Assembly: GCF_022664435.1 (NCBI RefSeq)
Contig: NZ_JAKREU010000001.1
Location: 682,001-746,000, forward strand
Reading direction: 5' to 3'
Length of the DNA: 64,000 bases
Origin: Sphingomonas panni
Lineage (GTDB): Bacteria > Pseudomonadota > Alphaproteobacteria > Sphingomonadales > Sphingomonadaceae
Translations under genes and position numbers: made by a program
Part shown: positions 25,353 through 35,055 of the stretch, piece after piece
Layout of the letters: each line of letters begins with the position of its first letter
How positions within the stretch are numbered: the stretch's first letter is position 1
Notes under the pieces: model-generated
Database searches by the model: none
What the model saw: only the letters and a program-made list of their open reading frames with translations
What the model was told of the DNA's origin: nothing

Positions 25353-25886
25353 TCAGGCGGCGGTCTTTTCCTTGTTATAGATCGCCGCGGCGTCGCGCAG
25401 GATCTCGATGATCCGCTCCAGCGCCTTCGGCTCGTCGACCTGTTCCATCGCCGCCAGTTCGCGTGCCAGGCGGCTGGCCGCCGCTTCGAAGATCTGGCGT
25501 TCGGAATAGCTCTGTTCGGGCTGGTCGTCGGCACGGAACAGGTCGCGGACCACTTCGGCGATCGACACCAGGTCGCCCGAATTGATCTTCGCTTCATATT
25601 CCTGGGCGCGGCGCGACCACATGGTGCGCTTGACCTTGGGCTTGCCCTTCAGCGTTTCCATCGCCTCGCGCATCGTCTTGTCGGACGACAGTTTGCGCAT
25701 CCCGACGCTTTCCGCCTTGTTGGTGGGAACGCGCAGCGTCATGCGTTCCTTTTCGAAGCGCAGGACATAGAGTTCGAGTTGCATTCCAGCGATCTCACTA
25801 CGCTGGAGTTCGATCACACGGCCGACGCCGTGCTTGGGGTACACGACATAATCGCCGACATCGAAGGACAATGCCTTGGCAGCCAT
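25353..25886 (-). CDS. CarD family transcriptional regulator
   Basis: 177-aa RNA-polymerase-binding regulator. The N-terminal Tudor-like RID domain is clear (SFDVGDYVVYPKHGVGRVIEL, LRFEKERMTLRVPTNKAESVGMRKL), followed by the helical DNA-binding part (MREAMETLKGKPKVKRTMWSRRAQEYEAKI). CarD stabilises the open promoter complex at rRNA and other promoters. Start ATG 25886 places the fold at residue 5; upstream in-frame ATGs add low-complexity sequence. Single-gene unit ending in a strong terminator. Confidence 0.94.
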   Translation of the reverse strand: MAAKALSFDVGDYVVYPKHGVGRVIELQRSEIAGMQLELYVLRFEKERMTLRVPTNKAESVGMRKLSSDKTMREAMETLKGKPKVKRTMWSRRAQEYEAKINSGDLVSIAEVVRDLFRADDQPEQSYSERQIFEAAASRLARELAAMEQVDEPKALERIIEILRDAAAIYNKEKTAA

Positions 25887-26097
25887 TGGTAACCTTTCCG
25901 TGGTCGTCGTCCCGAAAGCATCGCTTGCTGCCAACGCTGGATCCGGCGGCGGCAGGTCAGGGCGATACGGGACGTTGCTAAAGGTGGTCTCCGGGCGGGG
26001 CATGAAACTGCCGCCGTCACGTGGGATTATAGCAACGTTGCAACAAAATTACCAGCGCAAAGCCAAATGGCCGGAACCGCTGTTGCGGACCGGCCAT

Positions 26098-26113
26098 AGT
26101 TTCACGTGGAACA
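26098..26113. other. parS-like site 1
   Basis: AGTTTCACGTGGAACA, matching the ParB-binding consensus TGTTYCACGTGRAACA except for the first base. Intergenic, between carD and the ferredoxin gene, 6.6 kb from parB. Confidence 0.7.
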
Positions 26114-26125
26114 TGGTTTGACGGG

Positions 26126-26464
26126 TCAGTCGCCTGCGCCGGGCTCGGGCGAGAAATGCTCCATCTTGTTCTCGACGCCCTTCCACTGATCGGCATCGGG
26201 CGGGGTCTGGTTCGCGTTGCGCGTCACGTTCGGCCATTGCGCCGAATAGGTGTTGTTCAGCTCAAGCCACTGCTCCAGCCCGCTTTCGGTGTCGGGCAGG
26301 ATCGCCTCGGCGGGGCATTCCGGCTCGCACACGCCGCAATCGATGCATTCGCTGGGGTTGATGACGAGCATATTCTCGCCCTCATAGAAGCAGTCGACCG
26401 GACACACCTCGACGCAGTCCATATATTTGCAGCGGATGCAGGCGTCGGTGACGACGTAGGTCAT
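26126..26464 (-). CDS. fdxA: Seven-iron ferredoxin (FdxA type)
   Basis: 112-aa ferredoxin carrying a [3Fe-4S] and a [4Fe-4S] cluster. The Cys patterns [16 protein letters not shown] and [12 protein letters not shown] are visible, with the [12 protein letters not shown] spacer and the family C-terminal tail ([16 protein letters not shown]). It transfers electrons in the cytoplasm. ATG 26464 begins [12 protein letters not shown] as in relatives. It follows the S4-domain gene by 37 nt in the helicase-S4-fdxA minus-strand group. Confidence 0.94.
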   Translation of the reverse strand: MTYVVTDACIRCKYMDCVEVCPVDCFYEGENMLVINPSECIDCGVCEPECPAEAILPDTESGLEQWLELNNTYSAQWPNVTRNANQTPPDADQWKGVENKMEHFSPEPGAGD

Positions 26465-26501
26465 GGGTGGTCGAGGCTCCGTGAAACGTATCGCGACCGC
26501 G

Positions 26502-26825
26502 TTATGCCGGGTCGTCGCCCTCGTCAACGGGGCCGGACCCACTCGGTTCCAGCAGCGTGTAGAGCGTCCGTGCCTCGGCGGGCGGTCCGCGCCGGACCGG
26601 CAGTGCCTCGACCCGCAATATATGGACCCGCGATCCTTGCGGAAAGGCGACGACCATGCCCACCCGGACCGGACAATGCGCCCGTTCGATCCGTCGACCA
26701 TCCAGGCGCAACGTCCCCTTCTCCGCGATCGCCTGCGCAGCGCTGCGGGTCTTGGCGAAGCGGGCATACCACAGGAACATGTCGAGCCGCATCTGCGGCA
26801 CCGGCTCCGGCGCGCGTGCCGCCAT
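26502..26825 (-). CDS. S4-domain RNA-binding protein (Hsp15-like)
   Basis: 107-aa protein with an S4 RNA-binding domain: [26 protein letters not shown] and [21 protein letters not shown]. It resembles ribosome-associated Hsp15, which rescues stalled 50S subunits after heat shock (family knowledge). The ATG at 26825 overlaps the stop of the helicase gene (ATGA), deciding this start; ATG 26789 (MRLDMF) is an internal alternative. Coupled to an RNA-helicase-like gene, consistent with a role in RNA handling. Confidence 0.87.
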   Translation of the reverse strand: MAARAPEPVPQMRLDMFLWYARFAKTRSAAQAIAEKGTLRLDGRRIERAHCPVRVGMVVAFPQGSRVHILRVEALPVRRGPPAEARTLYTLLEPSGSGPVDEGDDPA

Positions 26826-29332
26826 CAGCGATCGAACCCCAGATCGGCCAGTGCGGCAAAGGCATTGCCCGGCCGCGCAACGGCACGGGGCGGGGCCACC
26901 GGGGCGCGACGACGCGGCGGGGCCCAGCGCCATTGCGGCACATCGCCCGCCGGTGCGCTCGGCCGGAACCCCAGCCGCGCCATCAACCGCGCGATCGTCT
27001 CCGCCTGCAACCCCATCGATACCGCCAGCGCCGGATCGGGCGCGAACGGCGCGTGCCCCTTGCGCGCGTCATGCGCCGCCTGCGCCAGGCGTTCGATCAG
27101 GTCGACGCGGACCGCCTGCGGACCGAAGCGGCGAAAGCCCCACGCCCCCTGCCCGACCGGCAGCACGGTCGCGCCGATCGGGGCCAGCGCCTCGACCGGA
27201 TGCCCGTCGCGCGCCGCCAGCAAGGCTGCCCGCCACCGCGACGCCGCCGGCTTGAACAGGCGCGCGTCGAAAAGGTCCAGCGCGCCGATCACCACCCCCG
27301 CCTTGCGCAGCCGCCGCCGGTCATTGCCGTCCAGCGGGATTAGCATCGCATCGAACCCGTCGCGCGGCGCGATCCCGCCCACTTCGGTCAGCGCCGCCGC
27401 TACCGCGCGGAGCGATCCGCTCGCCGCCGGATCGCGCGCCAGCGCCGCCAGTGCGCAGAGCGTCGGTGCGCGCCGCGCGACATCGCTTTGCACCCACTGC
27501 GCCAGCCGCTCGCGCACCTCGCCCTGCGCTGCGCGATCGAGAACCTGCAGGCTCCGATCCAGCGTCACCACCGGCCGGTCGAGCGTCGTGCCGCCGGTCA
27601 GTGTCGCAACGGTCAGCCCGTTCCACGTCAATTCGGGTAGCGCCCCCGGTTCGGCCGACAGCGCCAGTTCGGCATCCGCCGCCGCGATCAGTTCGCCGCC
27701 ACGCTTGCGCAACTCGCTCGCCAGCCCCTTTTCCGCCGCCGCGATCAACAGCCTTTTGTCGGCAACGCGGGTGTCGGGCGACACCTCGAACCGGAACCCG
27801 GTCAGCTTGCCCAACGCATGGCCGTCGACCGACACCGCGCCATCGGCGGCGACATCGACCGGCAGGTCGGCCGCCCCAGCCCCGATCCGCCGCAGCAGCA
27901 CCGTCGTCCGCTGATCGACGAAACGCTGGCGCAGCCGGTCGTGCAGCGCGTCGGACAGCTTTTCCTCGACGCCGCGCGTCCGCGCCGCCCAATGCTCGGG
28001 ATCGAGCAGCCAGTCGGAACGATGCGCGATATAGGCCCAGCTGCGCGCCGCCGCGATCCGTCCGGCGATCGTCTCGACATCGCCGTTCATCTGGTCCAGC
28101 CGCTGCAATTCGTCGGCGAACCATTGGTGCGGGATATGCCCCGCCCCCTCGCTCAGATGGCCGAAGATCCGCCCGACGAACCGGCTGTGCGGGTCCGGCC
28201 CCAGCTTGCGGAAATCGGGCAGGCCGCATGCCGACCATAGCCGCCGCACCATTGCCGGGGATCGCGTGCGCGCACGGACCCAATCCTCCTCGGCCAGCCG
28301 CTTGAGGACGATCAGGTCGATCGCTTCCGGCGCTGCGGTCAGCACCGGATGGTTCGGCCGCGCTTCGAGGCTTTCGATCAGTGCATCGATGCTGGAAAAG
28401 TCGGGCTCGCCGCTGCGCCAGTAGAGCCGTTCGAGCGGTGGGACATGATGCCCCTCGATCGCCAGCACTTCCTCCGGCGTGAAAGCGTTCGGCCCTTCCT
28501 CGACCAGCGCGCCGAAGGTGCCGTCGCGGTGGTGCCGCCCGGCGCGGCCGGCGATCTGCGCCATTTCGGCGATGGTCAGCCGCCGCTGCCGCCGGCCGTC
28601 GAACTTGCGCAACGAAGCAAAGGCGACATGCGCAACGTCGAGGTTCAGGCCCATGCCGATCGCATCGGTCGCGACCAGATAATCGACCTCGCCCGACTGG
28701 AACATCGCGACCTGCGCGTTGCGGGTGCGGGGGGACAGTGCGCCCATCACCACCGCCGCCCCGCCGCGCATCCGGCGGATCGCCTCCGCCACGGCATAGA
28801 CCTCTTCCGAGGAGAAGGCGACGATCGCCGACCGCCTCGGCAGGCGGGACAGCTTGCGCGCACCGGCATAGCTCAGCGTCGAGAAGCGCGGACGCGAGAT
28901 GATCTCGGCATCCTTTACCAGCGCGCGGACCATGGGTTTGAGCGAATCGGAGCCGAGGATCATCGTTTCCTCGCGTCCCCGCGCGCGCAACAGCCGGTCG
29001 GTAAAGACGTGGCCGCGTTCGGGGTCGGCGCCCAGCTGCGCCTCGTCCAGCGCGACGAAGGCGGTTTTCCGCTCCAGCGGCATTGATTCGGCGGTACACA
29101 GGAACCAGCGCGCCTTCGGCGGGACGATCCGTTCCTCGCCGGTGACCAGCGCGACATTCTCGGCGCCCTTCATCGCGACGACCCGGTCGTAATTCTCCCG
29201 CGCCAGCAACCGCAGCGGAAAACCGATCATTCCCGAGGCATGACCGCACATCCGCTCGATTGCGAGATAGGTCTTGCCGGTGTTGGTCGGCCCCAGCACT
29301 GCGGTGACCGGGCTACGCGCGAACTGGCTCAT
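26825..29332 (-). CDS. SUV3-like superfamily 2 RNA helicase
   Basis: 835-aa helicase-related protein. The ATPase core has Walker A GPTNTGKT, motif II DEAQ (VALDEAQLGADP), and C-terminal motifs DYLVATDAIGMGLNLDV and MAQIAGRAGRHHRDG, closest to mitochondrial SUV3, which unwinds RNA for the degradosome. A C-terminal region of 450 residues contains low-similarity helical sequence. The start is uncertain: ATG 29332 is adopted because the helicase fold begins a few residues later; ATG 29344 or 29368 would add 4 or 12 residues. Coupled to the S4 protein downstream. Confidence 0.88.
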   Translation of the reverse strand: MSQFARSPVTAVLGPTNTGKTYLAIERMCGHASGMIGFPLRLLARENYDRVVAMKGAENVALVTGEERIVPPKARWFLCTAESMPLERKTAFVALDEAQLGADPERGHVFTDRLLRARGREETMILGSDSLKPMVRALVKDAEIISRPRFSTLSYAGARKLSRLPRRSAIVAFSSEEVYAVAEAIRRMRGGAAVVMGALSPRTRNAQVAMFQSGEVDYLVATDAIGMGLNLDVAHVAFASLRKFDGRRQRRLTIAEMAQIAGRAGRHHRDGTFGALVEEGPNAFTPEEVLAIEGHHVPPLERLYWRSGEPDFSSIDALIESLEARPNHPVLTAAPEAIDLIVLKRLAEEDWVRARTRSPAMVRRLWSACGLPDFRKLGPDPHSRFVGRIFGHLSEGAGHIPHQWFADELQRLDQMNGDVETIAGRIAAARSWAYIAHRSDWLLDPEHWAARTRGVEEKLSDALHDRLRQRFVDQRTTVLLRRIGAGAADLPVDVAADGAVSVDGHALGKLTGFRFEVSPDTRVADKRLLIAAAEKGLASELRKRGGELIAAADAELALSAEPGALPELTWNGLTVATLTGGTTLDRPVVTLDRSLQVLDRAAQGEVRERLAQWVQSDVARRAPTLCALAALARDPAASGSLRAVAAALTEVGGIAPRDGFDAMLIPLDGNDRRRLRKAGVVIGALDLFDARLFKPAASRWRAALLAARDGHPVEALAPIGATVLPVGQGAWGFRRFGPQAVRVDLIERLAQAAHDARKGHAPFAPDPALAVSMGLQAETIARLMARLGFRPSAPAGDVPQWRWAPPRRRAPVAPPRAVARPGNAFAALADLGFDR

Positions 29333-29529
29333 CCCCTGCAACATCGGGGTTGCCGTGCGCCGGTGCAACGGGTTTTGCAGGTTCCGCCGAACGATTCGCT
29401 CGGTCGCAGGCGTGCCACGCCCCGTCGCACGCCAATGCGTGCCCCGCGTGGTTCATTTGACTTTAAACCTTTGGCTTCACAGGGGGAGAGGACTGGGCCG
29501 GGTCGGGCGGCCATCGAAGGGGGCTGGGC

Positions 29530-30987
29530 GTGTTCCTGCGCACCGATCACGGACTGGAACTGGCAGGCGGCACCAGCGCGTTGCGCTTCGGCCGTGCACC
29601 GGTCCTGTCCGCCCCCGCCCGCACCGACCATTGGCGCGGTCGCATCGAATCCTTCGACTGGACCCCCGATCTGGGTGCGGCGATCGGATCACGCGACTGG
29701 TGGCGGGGACTTGCGACCTGCACCGCGCTGTGCGCCGGCGTCTGGGCGCTGTCGCCGTCGTGGAACCGGCCGATCCTGGGCGCGGTCCCCGCCCCGCTCG
29801 ACGGTACCGCTCTGGAAGAAGCGCGCAGCCTGTCCTTCGGTGCCAGCGCGCTGGGCGCCACCAGCGGGATGCGGCTTGCCGCCACGTCGCGGGTGGTACC
29901 GCTCGCCAACACGCCCGAGCGCCCGATCGTCGAAGCGACGGCGACGCTGGGCAGCGGCATCGCCGATGCACTGGCGCGCACCGGCGTCGGCGCAGGCGAA
30001 GCGCGGCAGGTCGCCGCAATGGTCGCCAGCCGGGTCGATCCGGCAGAACTCACGCCCGGCACACGGCTCGACGTTACGCTCGGCCGTCGCGACAGCCCGT
30101 CGCAGCCCCGCCCGCTCGAACGCCTCGCCTTCCGGGCCAGATTCGATCTCGCGCTCGACATCGTGCGCGAAGGCGGCACGCTGCGGCTCGACGCCCGGCC
30201 GATCGCGATCGATCATACCCCGCTGCGCATTCGTGGTCGCGTCGGCGCCAGCCTGTACCGTGCCGCCCGCGCCGCCGGTGCCCCGGCCAAGGCCGTCGAA
30301 ACCTATATCCGCACCGTGTCCGGCCTGGTCCCGATGGGACAGGTCGGGCAGGATGATTCGTTCGATCTGATCGTCGAACAGGCGCGCGCAGCGACCGGCG
30401 AAGTGCAACTCGGCCAGCTGCTCTATGCCGGGCTGAACGGTCGCCGCGATGTTCGCCTCGTCCGCCGGCAGGACGGCGCGCGGACCGAGTGGCTCGATCC
30501 CAAGGGCGTGGGCGAGCGCAAGGGGACGATGATGTGGCCGGTCGCGGCGCGCATCTCGTCCAATTTCGGCTGGCGCGTCCATCCGGTGCTGGGCTTCCGC
30601 CGGCTGCACAAGGGGATGGACTTTGCCGCCGCCTATGGCAGCCCGATCCGCGCCACGACCGATGGCCGGGTGGCCAGCGCCGGCTGGCACGGCGGCTATG
30701 GCAATTTCGTCAAGCTCGATCATGGCGGCGGCCTCGCCACCGGCTATGGCCATATGAGCCGGATCGTGGTGCGCGCGGGCAGCCGCGTGGCGCAGGGGCA
30801 GGTGATCGGCTATGTCGGCTCGACCGGCCTCTCGACCGGGCCGCATCTGCACTATGAACTGTGGAAGAACGGCGTACCGGTCAATCCACGCTCTGTCGCC
30901 TTCGCGACGGTGCAGCAATTGCAGGGCGACGAACTGGCCCGCTTCCGCCAGCATGTCAGCCAGCTGATGGGTGTCGCCGCGCGGTAA
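29530..30987 (+). CDS. M23 family murein endopeptidase (LytM type)
   Basis: 485-aa envelope protein with one membrane anchor (ATCTALCAGVWALSPSW, about residues 60-75), a middle domain of helical sequence and a C-terminal peptidase M23 domain. Zinc ligands are H360 and D364 in LHKGMDFAAAYG and H441 in GPHLHYELWKNG. Such enzymes cut peptidoglycan crosslinks or activate amidases in cell separation. The start codon is GTG at 29530, preceded by GGGGG. It runs opposite to the surrounding genes, alone in its transcription unit. A 161-bp gap precedes it with no feature recognised. Confidence 0.9.
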   Translation: MFLRTDHGLELAGGTSALRFGRAPVLSAPARTDHWRGRIESFDWTPDLGAAIGSRDWWRGLATCTALCAGVWALSPSWNRPILGAVPAPLDGTALEEARSLSFGASALGATSGMRLAATSRVVPLANTPERPIVEATATLGSGIADALARTGVGAGEARQVAAMVASRVDPAELTPGTRLDVTLGRRDSPSQPRPLERLAFRARFDLALDIVREGGTLRLDARPIAIDHTPLRIRGRVGASLYRAARAAGAPAKAVETYIRTVSGLVPMGQVGQDDSFDLIVEQARAATGEVQLGQLLYAGLNGRRDVRLVRRQDGARTEWLDPKGVGERKGTMMWPVAARISSNFGWRVHPVLGFRRLHKGMDFAAAYGSPIRATTDGRVASAGWHGGYGNFVKLDHGGGLATGYGHMSRIVVRAGSRVAQGQVIGYVGSTGLSTGPHLHYELWKNGVPVNPRSVAFATVQQLQGDELARFRQHVSQLMGVAAR

Positions 30988-31060
30988 TTCGGTTCAGGCC
31001 GTTTCGGCGGCGGACGGCGCTGCACACGCTCCGCCGCCCCCGGCATAGGTCCCCAAGCGC

Positions 31061-32701
31061 CTACCGCCCCTGCGTGCGCCAGCGACGGATGGTGCGGTCG
31101 ACCAGCGCATCCTCGCCCCCCTCGCACTGCCATAGCTCGGTAAAGGACGGCGATGCCGAATCCGGGCGCAGCGACGTCTCAAGGCTGTCGAACGACACGC
31201 GGATCGGCGTCGCGACGCCTTCGCCGACGATGATGCATTCGCGATTGCGTAGCGCTGGAATCACGTCGAGGAAGCCGCGCGCATCCTCCGGCATCGCCGC
31301 ACGGACAAAGGCCTGGTCGCGTTCGTTGTTCAACCGCATGGTCAGGATCGTGCCGCATTGCGACAGCACCCCTTCGGCCAGATCGGACGGGCGCTGGGTA
31401 ATCAGGCCGAGCGACACGCCATATTTGCGGCCTTCCTTGGCGATCCGGCTGAGAATCGCTGCCGCCGACGATCCCGCCCCGGCGCGTTCGTTGGGGACGT
31501 AGCGATGCGCTTCCTCGCACACCAGCAGCACCGGCTTGCGCGTTTCGCCGCGCGACCAGATGGCGAAGTCGAACACCAGTCGCGACAGCACGGCGACGAC
31601 GACCGAGGTAATCTCCGACGGCACCGCCGACACGTCGACGATCGAGATCGGCTTGCCCTGCGCCGGCAGGCGGAACACCCGTTTCAGGAACGCGCCCATG
31701 GTATCGGCGACCAGCATTCCCGAAAACATGAAGGCATAGCGCGGGTCGGCGCGAATCTCTTCCAGCCGCGCCTTCAGCCGTAGATAGGGCGCGTTGTCGC
31801 TCCCCCGGTCCATCCGCGTCATTTCCGCCTGCAGGATCGTCGCCAGATCCGAGAGCAGATACGGGATCGGCGCATCGACGGTCATGCGCGGTATGTCCTG
31901 CGCCAGCCGGCTCTTGGCCTTCGCGGCGAGGATACAGCGCGCGAGGATGTCGGCCTCGATCTGTCGCGCCGACCCTTCGGAGGTCAACAGGATGTCGCAA
32001 TGCTCGTTAAAGTTGAGCAGCCAATAGGGCAATTGCAGGTTCGACGCGTCGAGCAGCTCGCCCTTGTCGGCAAAGGCTGCGGCATATTCGCCATGCGGAT
32101 CGATGACGACGATATGGCCGTGCGGACTATGATCGCAAATCCGGTGCAGGATCAGCGCGGCGGAGGTCGATTTGCCGGTACCGGTCGATCCGACCAGCGC
32201 GAAATGCTTGCCGAGCAACGGGTCGACGTAGAGCGCCGCGCGCAGGTCCGACGCCATATGGATCGTGCCGATGGTGATGTGCGGCCGGTCCTGCATCGCA
32301 TAGATACGCCGCAGCGTATCGCGCGTAACCGGATGTACCGGCGACCCCGGAAGCGGATAGCGGGTCACCCCGCGGCGAAATCCGCGCAGGCCCTGTCCGG
32401 GTTCGGGCTCATAGCCTTCCCCCATGAGGTCGACTTCGGCGATCAGGTTCGATCCGTCATCGCCAAGACGGGTCGAGCGGATGCTCGCCACGACCCAGGT
32501 CCGGCCGATCTTCAACTTGACGAACGACCCCACCTGCCCCGCGGTTTCGGCATCCGGCCCTTGATCGCGGGTGAAGTCGGACAATGCGCACAGGTCGAGC
32601 AGCAACCGGCTGGTCGCGCCGGAGATATCCAGCAGCACGCCGATGGCCGGCGTGCTGTCGGTCGGTCCGGCAAGCGGCGGGCGAATCGGCAGGTTCATCA
32701 T
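31061..32701 (-). CDS. HerA-like (DUF87) hexameric ATPase
   Basis: 546-aa FtsK/HerA-superfamily ATPase. The N-terminal HAS-barrel region (IGVLLDISGATSRLLLDL) is followed by Walker A GSTGTGKST (ALVGSTGTGKSTSA), HGHIVVIDPHGEYAAAF, Walker B LLVCEEAHRYVPNE and an arginine-finger-rich LITQRPSDL. HerA relatives translocate DNA, often with the NurA nuclease in archaea; no NurA gene is next to it here. It lies 34 bp downstream of parB on the same strand, so a chromosome-related role is plausible but unproven. Confidence 0.88.
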   Translation of the reverse strand: MMNLPIRPPLAGPTDSTPAIGVLLDISGATSRLLLDLCALSDFTRDQGPDAETAGQVGSFVKLKIGRTWVVASIRSTRLGDDGSNLIAEVDLMGEGYEPEPGQGLRGFRRGVTRYPLPGSPVHPVTRDTLRRIYAMQDRPHITIGTIHMASDLRAALYVDPLLGKHFALVGSTGTGKSTSAALILHRICDHSPHGHIVVIDPHGEYAAAFADKGELLDASNLQLPYWLLNFNEHCDILLTSEGSARQIEADILARCILAAKAKSRLAQDIPRMTVDAPIPYLLSDLATILQAEMTRMDRGSDNAPYLRLKARLEEIRADPRYAFMFSGMLVADTMGAFLKRVFRLPAQGKPISIVDVSAVPSEITSVVVAVLSRLVFDFAIWSRGETRKPVLLVCEEAHRYVPNERAGAGSSAAAILSRIAKEGRKYGVSLGLITQRPSDLAEGVLSQCGTILTMRLNNERDQAFVRAAMPEDARGFLDVIPALRNRECIIVGEGVATPIRVSFDSLETSLRPDSASPSFTELWQCEGGEDALVDRTIRRWRTQGR

Positions 32702-32735
32702 GCTATCCTGCTCACAAATCTGTAAATTTTGCGTA

Positions 32736-33662
32736 TCAGATACGCTCGCCGCTTAACCGTTGGCAAACCATGTCGAGCTGGCCGATCGTCGAATAGCCGA
32801 TGGTGATCGCCCCGCCCTTTTCACCATGGCTGATCTGGACCTTCAGGCCCAGCACATCGCCCAGCTGTCGCTCCAGCGCGCGCAGGTCGGCGTCGCTGGC
32901 GCCGTCATGGCCGCCCTCGGCCATTGCCGGATCGCGCGGCGTCCGTGCCCGTTTCGGCTCCGGGTCGCGTGCTTGGCGCGCCATCCGTTCGGCATCGCGC
33001 ACCGACAGCCCCTTGGCGACGACCTTTTCGGCAATCGCTTCGGCACCGGGCACATGGATCAGCGCACGGGCATGGCCCATGCTCAGCCGCTGGTCGCCGA
33101 CCATGTCCTGGATCGGCTTGGGCAGTTCGAGCAGCCGCAGCAAATTGGTGACATGGCTGCGCGACTTCGCGACCAGATTGGCGAGTGCTTCCTGCGTATG
33201 GCCGAACTCGTCGATCAACCGGCGGTAACCCTCCGCCTCCTCGATCGCAGTCAGGTCGCGCCGCTGGATATTCTCCACCAGCGCGATTTCCATCGTCTCG
33301 GCATCGGTGAAGTCGCGCACGACCACCGGTACCTCGTGCAACCGCGCCCGTTGCGCTGCCCGCCAGCGACGCTCGCCGGCGACGATCTGATAGCCCTTGC
33401 CGTGCGGCCGCACGACGATCGGCTGAATGACGCCGCGTGCCGAAATCGACTCTGCCAGTTCGTCGAGTGCGGATTCATCGAAGAACCGCCGCGGCTGTCC
33501 CGGCAGCGGTGACAGCGCGGTGACCGGCAGCTGCCGGACACCGCTGGGCGGGGTCGATCCCCGCGTCGTCGAAACCTCGCCATCGGGTTCGCCCAGCAGC
33601 GAACTCAGTCCCCGGCCCAGCCCACCCATGCGCGGGCGACGCGGCGCTGCCTGTTCGCTCAT
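32736..33662 (-). CDS. parB: Chromosome partitioning protein ParB
   Basis: 308-aa CTP-dependent clamp that loads at parS and spreads on DNA. The N-terminal nuclease-like fold has the GERRWRA motif (IVAGERRWRAAQRARL) and VENIQRRDL; the helix-turn-helix SRSHVTNLLRLLELP lies mid-protein and the C-terminal dimerisation part includes LERQLGDVLGLKVQISHG. Start ATG 33662 overlaps the parA stop (ATGA). Sixth and last gene of the DUF6489-mnmE-mnmG-rsmG-parA-parB run. Candidate parS sites are on both sides. Confidence 0.96.
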   Translation of the reverse strand: MSEQAAPRRPRMGGLGRGLSSLLGEPDGEVSTTRGSTPPSGVRQLPVTALSPLPGQPRRFFDESALDELAESISARGVIQPIVVRPHGKGYQIVAGERRWRAAQRARLHEVPVVVRDFTDAETMEIALVENIQRRDLTAIEEAEGYRRLIDEFGHTQEALANLVAKSRSHVTNLLRLLELPKPIQDMVGDQRLSMGHARALIHVPGAEAIAEKVVAKGLSVRDAERMARQARDPEPKRARTPRDPAMAEGGHDGASDADLRALERQLGDVLGLKVQISHGEKGGAITIGYSTIGQLDMVCQRLSGERI

Positions 33663-34438
33663 GCCGCTTCCGCCAGCGACGGCAGGCGCGCAATCACTTC
33701 GCGGGCCAGCGCGATATAGGCTTCGGACCCGGCGCAGCGATAGTCATAGATCAATGCCGGCACGCCGTGGCTGGGTGCCTCGGACAGGCGGACATTGCGC
33801 GGAATCACCGTATCGAACACTACTTTCCCCAACACCGCGCGCACATCGTCCGACACCTGATCGGTCAGCCGGTTGCGCCGGTCGTACATCGTCAACACCA
33901 CGCCCAAGATCGACAGCCCCGGATTGAACCGTCCGCGAATCCGCTCGACGGTACTCAGCAGCTGGCTCAGGCCTTCCAGCGCAAAGAACTCGCACTGGAG
34001 CGGCACCAACAGCGCATGGCTCGCTACCATCGCGTTAATGGTCAGCAGGCCGAGCGACGGCGGGCAGTCGATCAGGATCACGTCCCATCGCCCCCCGCTC
34101 GCCTCCACCACCCGGTCGAGCCGGTGGGTACGCGATTCGAACTCGATCAGCTCGATTTCCGCCCCCGACAGATCGACGGTTGCCGGGACGATCGACAGGC
34201 GCGGCACCTTGGTCGCGATCGCTGCCTCGTTCAGCATCAGATCGCCGATCAGCAGGTCATAGGTCGAATGCTCCCGGTCGTTGCGGCCGATGCCAAGACC
34301 GGTCGACGCATTCCCCTGCGGATCGAGATCGAGGATCAACACCTCCAGCCCTGTCGCCGCCAGCGCGGTGCCGACATTGATCGCCGTGGTGGTCTTGCCG
34401 ACGCCCCCCTTCTGGTTCGCGATGGCAATGCAAATCAT
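33659..34438 (-). CDS. parA: Chromosome partitioning ATPase ParA
   Basis: 259-aa deviant Walker ATPase that moves the ParB-parS complex. Visible motifs are ANQKGGVGKTTTAINVGTALA (deviant P-loop), ILDLDPQGNASTGLG and VILIDCPPSLGLLT. Coupled by ATGA overlaps to rsmG (upstream) and parB (downstream). The presence of parAB next to mnmG is the usual origin-proximal arrangement. Confidence 0.97.
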   Translation of the reverse strand: MICIAIANQKGGVGKTTTAINVGTALAATGLEVLILDLDPQGNASTGLGIGRNDREHSTYDLLIGDLMLNEAAIATKVPRLSIVPATVDLSGAEIELIEFESRTHRLDRVVEASGGRWDVILIDCPPSLGLLTINAMVASHALLVPLQCEFFALEGLSQLLSTVERIRGRFNPGLSILGVVLTMYDRRNRLTDQVSDDVRAVLGKVVFDTVIPRNVRLSEAPSHGVPALIYDYRCAGSEAYIALAREVIARLPSLAEAA

Positions 34439-35055
34439 GCTTGGCGCACTCCCCTGGCGACGACGATCGACGATGTTGGATCGGTGATGCTATGTTCCAC
34501 GTGAAACATTCCGCGCCAGTCGGCCTTGGCCTCGGCCAGTTCGTCGGCTGCGGAACGTCCCTTCGGCAACACCCATATCGTATCGGCATCGCTATGCCGA
34601 TGGCCGATCGCAAATAACGCGGCCAGTCGCGCAACCGCGCGAGCACTGATGATCGCCGCCGGCCGATCCGCCGCCAGCTTCTCGATCTTCGCCTGATGGA
34701 CCACCACGTTCGACAGTCCGAGGTCGGTCGCCATCTCACCCAGCAAGATCGCCCGCCGTGCGCGTGGTTCGACCAGTACCACCCGACGGTCGGTCAGGAT
34801 CGCGGCGACGATGCCGGGAAAGCCGGCGCCCGAACCGATATCGATCCAGTCGCCCTGCCCCGCTTCGGAGGCCAGCGGCACTAGCTGTGCGGAATCGAGC
34901 AGATGCCGTTCCCAGATGTGATCGATCGTCGAGGCGGCGATCAAATTCTGGTTCGCGGTCTCGGCAACGATCCGTTCGGCAAAATGCGCCAGCAATCCGG
35001 TGCGCTCCGCCCCGAACCGCTGCTCGATCCAAGTGCGTGCATCCGCTTCGGTCAT
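34435..35055 (-). CDS. rsmG: 16S rRNA (guanine-527 N7) methyltransferase
   Basis: 206-aa SAM-dependent methyltransferase acting on G527 of 16S rRNA. The SAM-binding loop is [18 protein letters not shown], with [16 protein letters not shown] downstream. Coupled by 4-nt overlaps to mnmG (5' side) and parA (3' side). A parS-like palindrome (34493-34508) lies near the 3' end of the reading frame, so this coding stretch also serves as a DNA site. Confidence 0.95.
   Translation of the reverse strand: MTEADARTWIEQRFGAERTGLLAHFAERIVAETANQNLIAASTIDHIWERHLLDSAQLVPLASEAGQGDWIDIGSGAGFPGIVAAILTDRRVVLVEPRARRAILLGEMATDLGLSNVVVHQAKIEKLAADRPAAIISARAVARLAALFAIGHRHSDADTIWVLPKGRSAADELAEAKADWRGMFHVEHSITDPTSSIVVARGVRQA
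34493..34508. other. parS-like site 2
   Basis: TGTTCCACGTGAAACA matches the ParB-binding consensus completely. It is in the 3' end of rsmG, 55 bp before parA and about 0.8 kb from parB. Confidence 0.9.
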
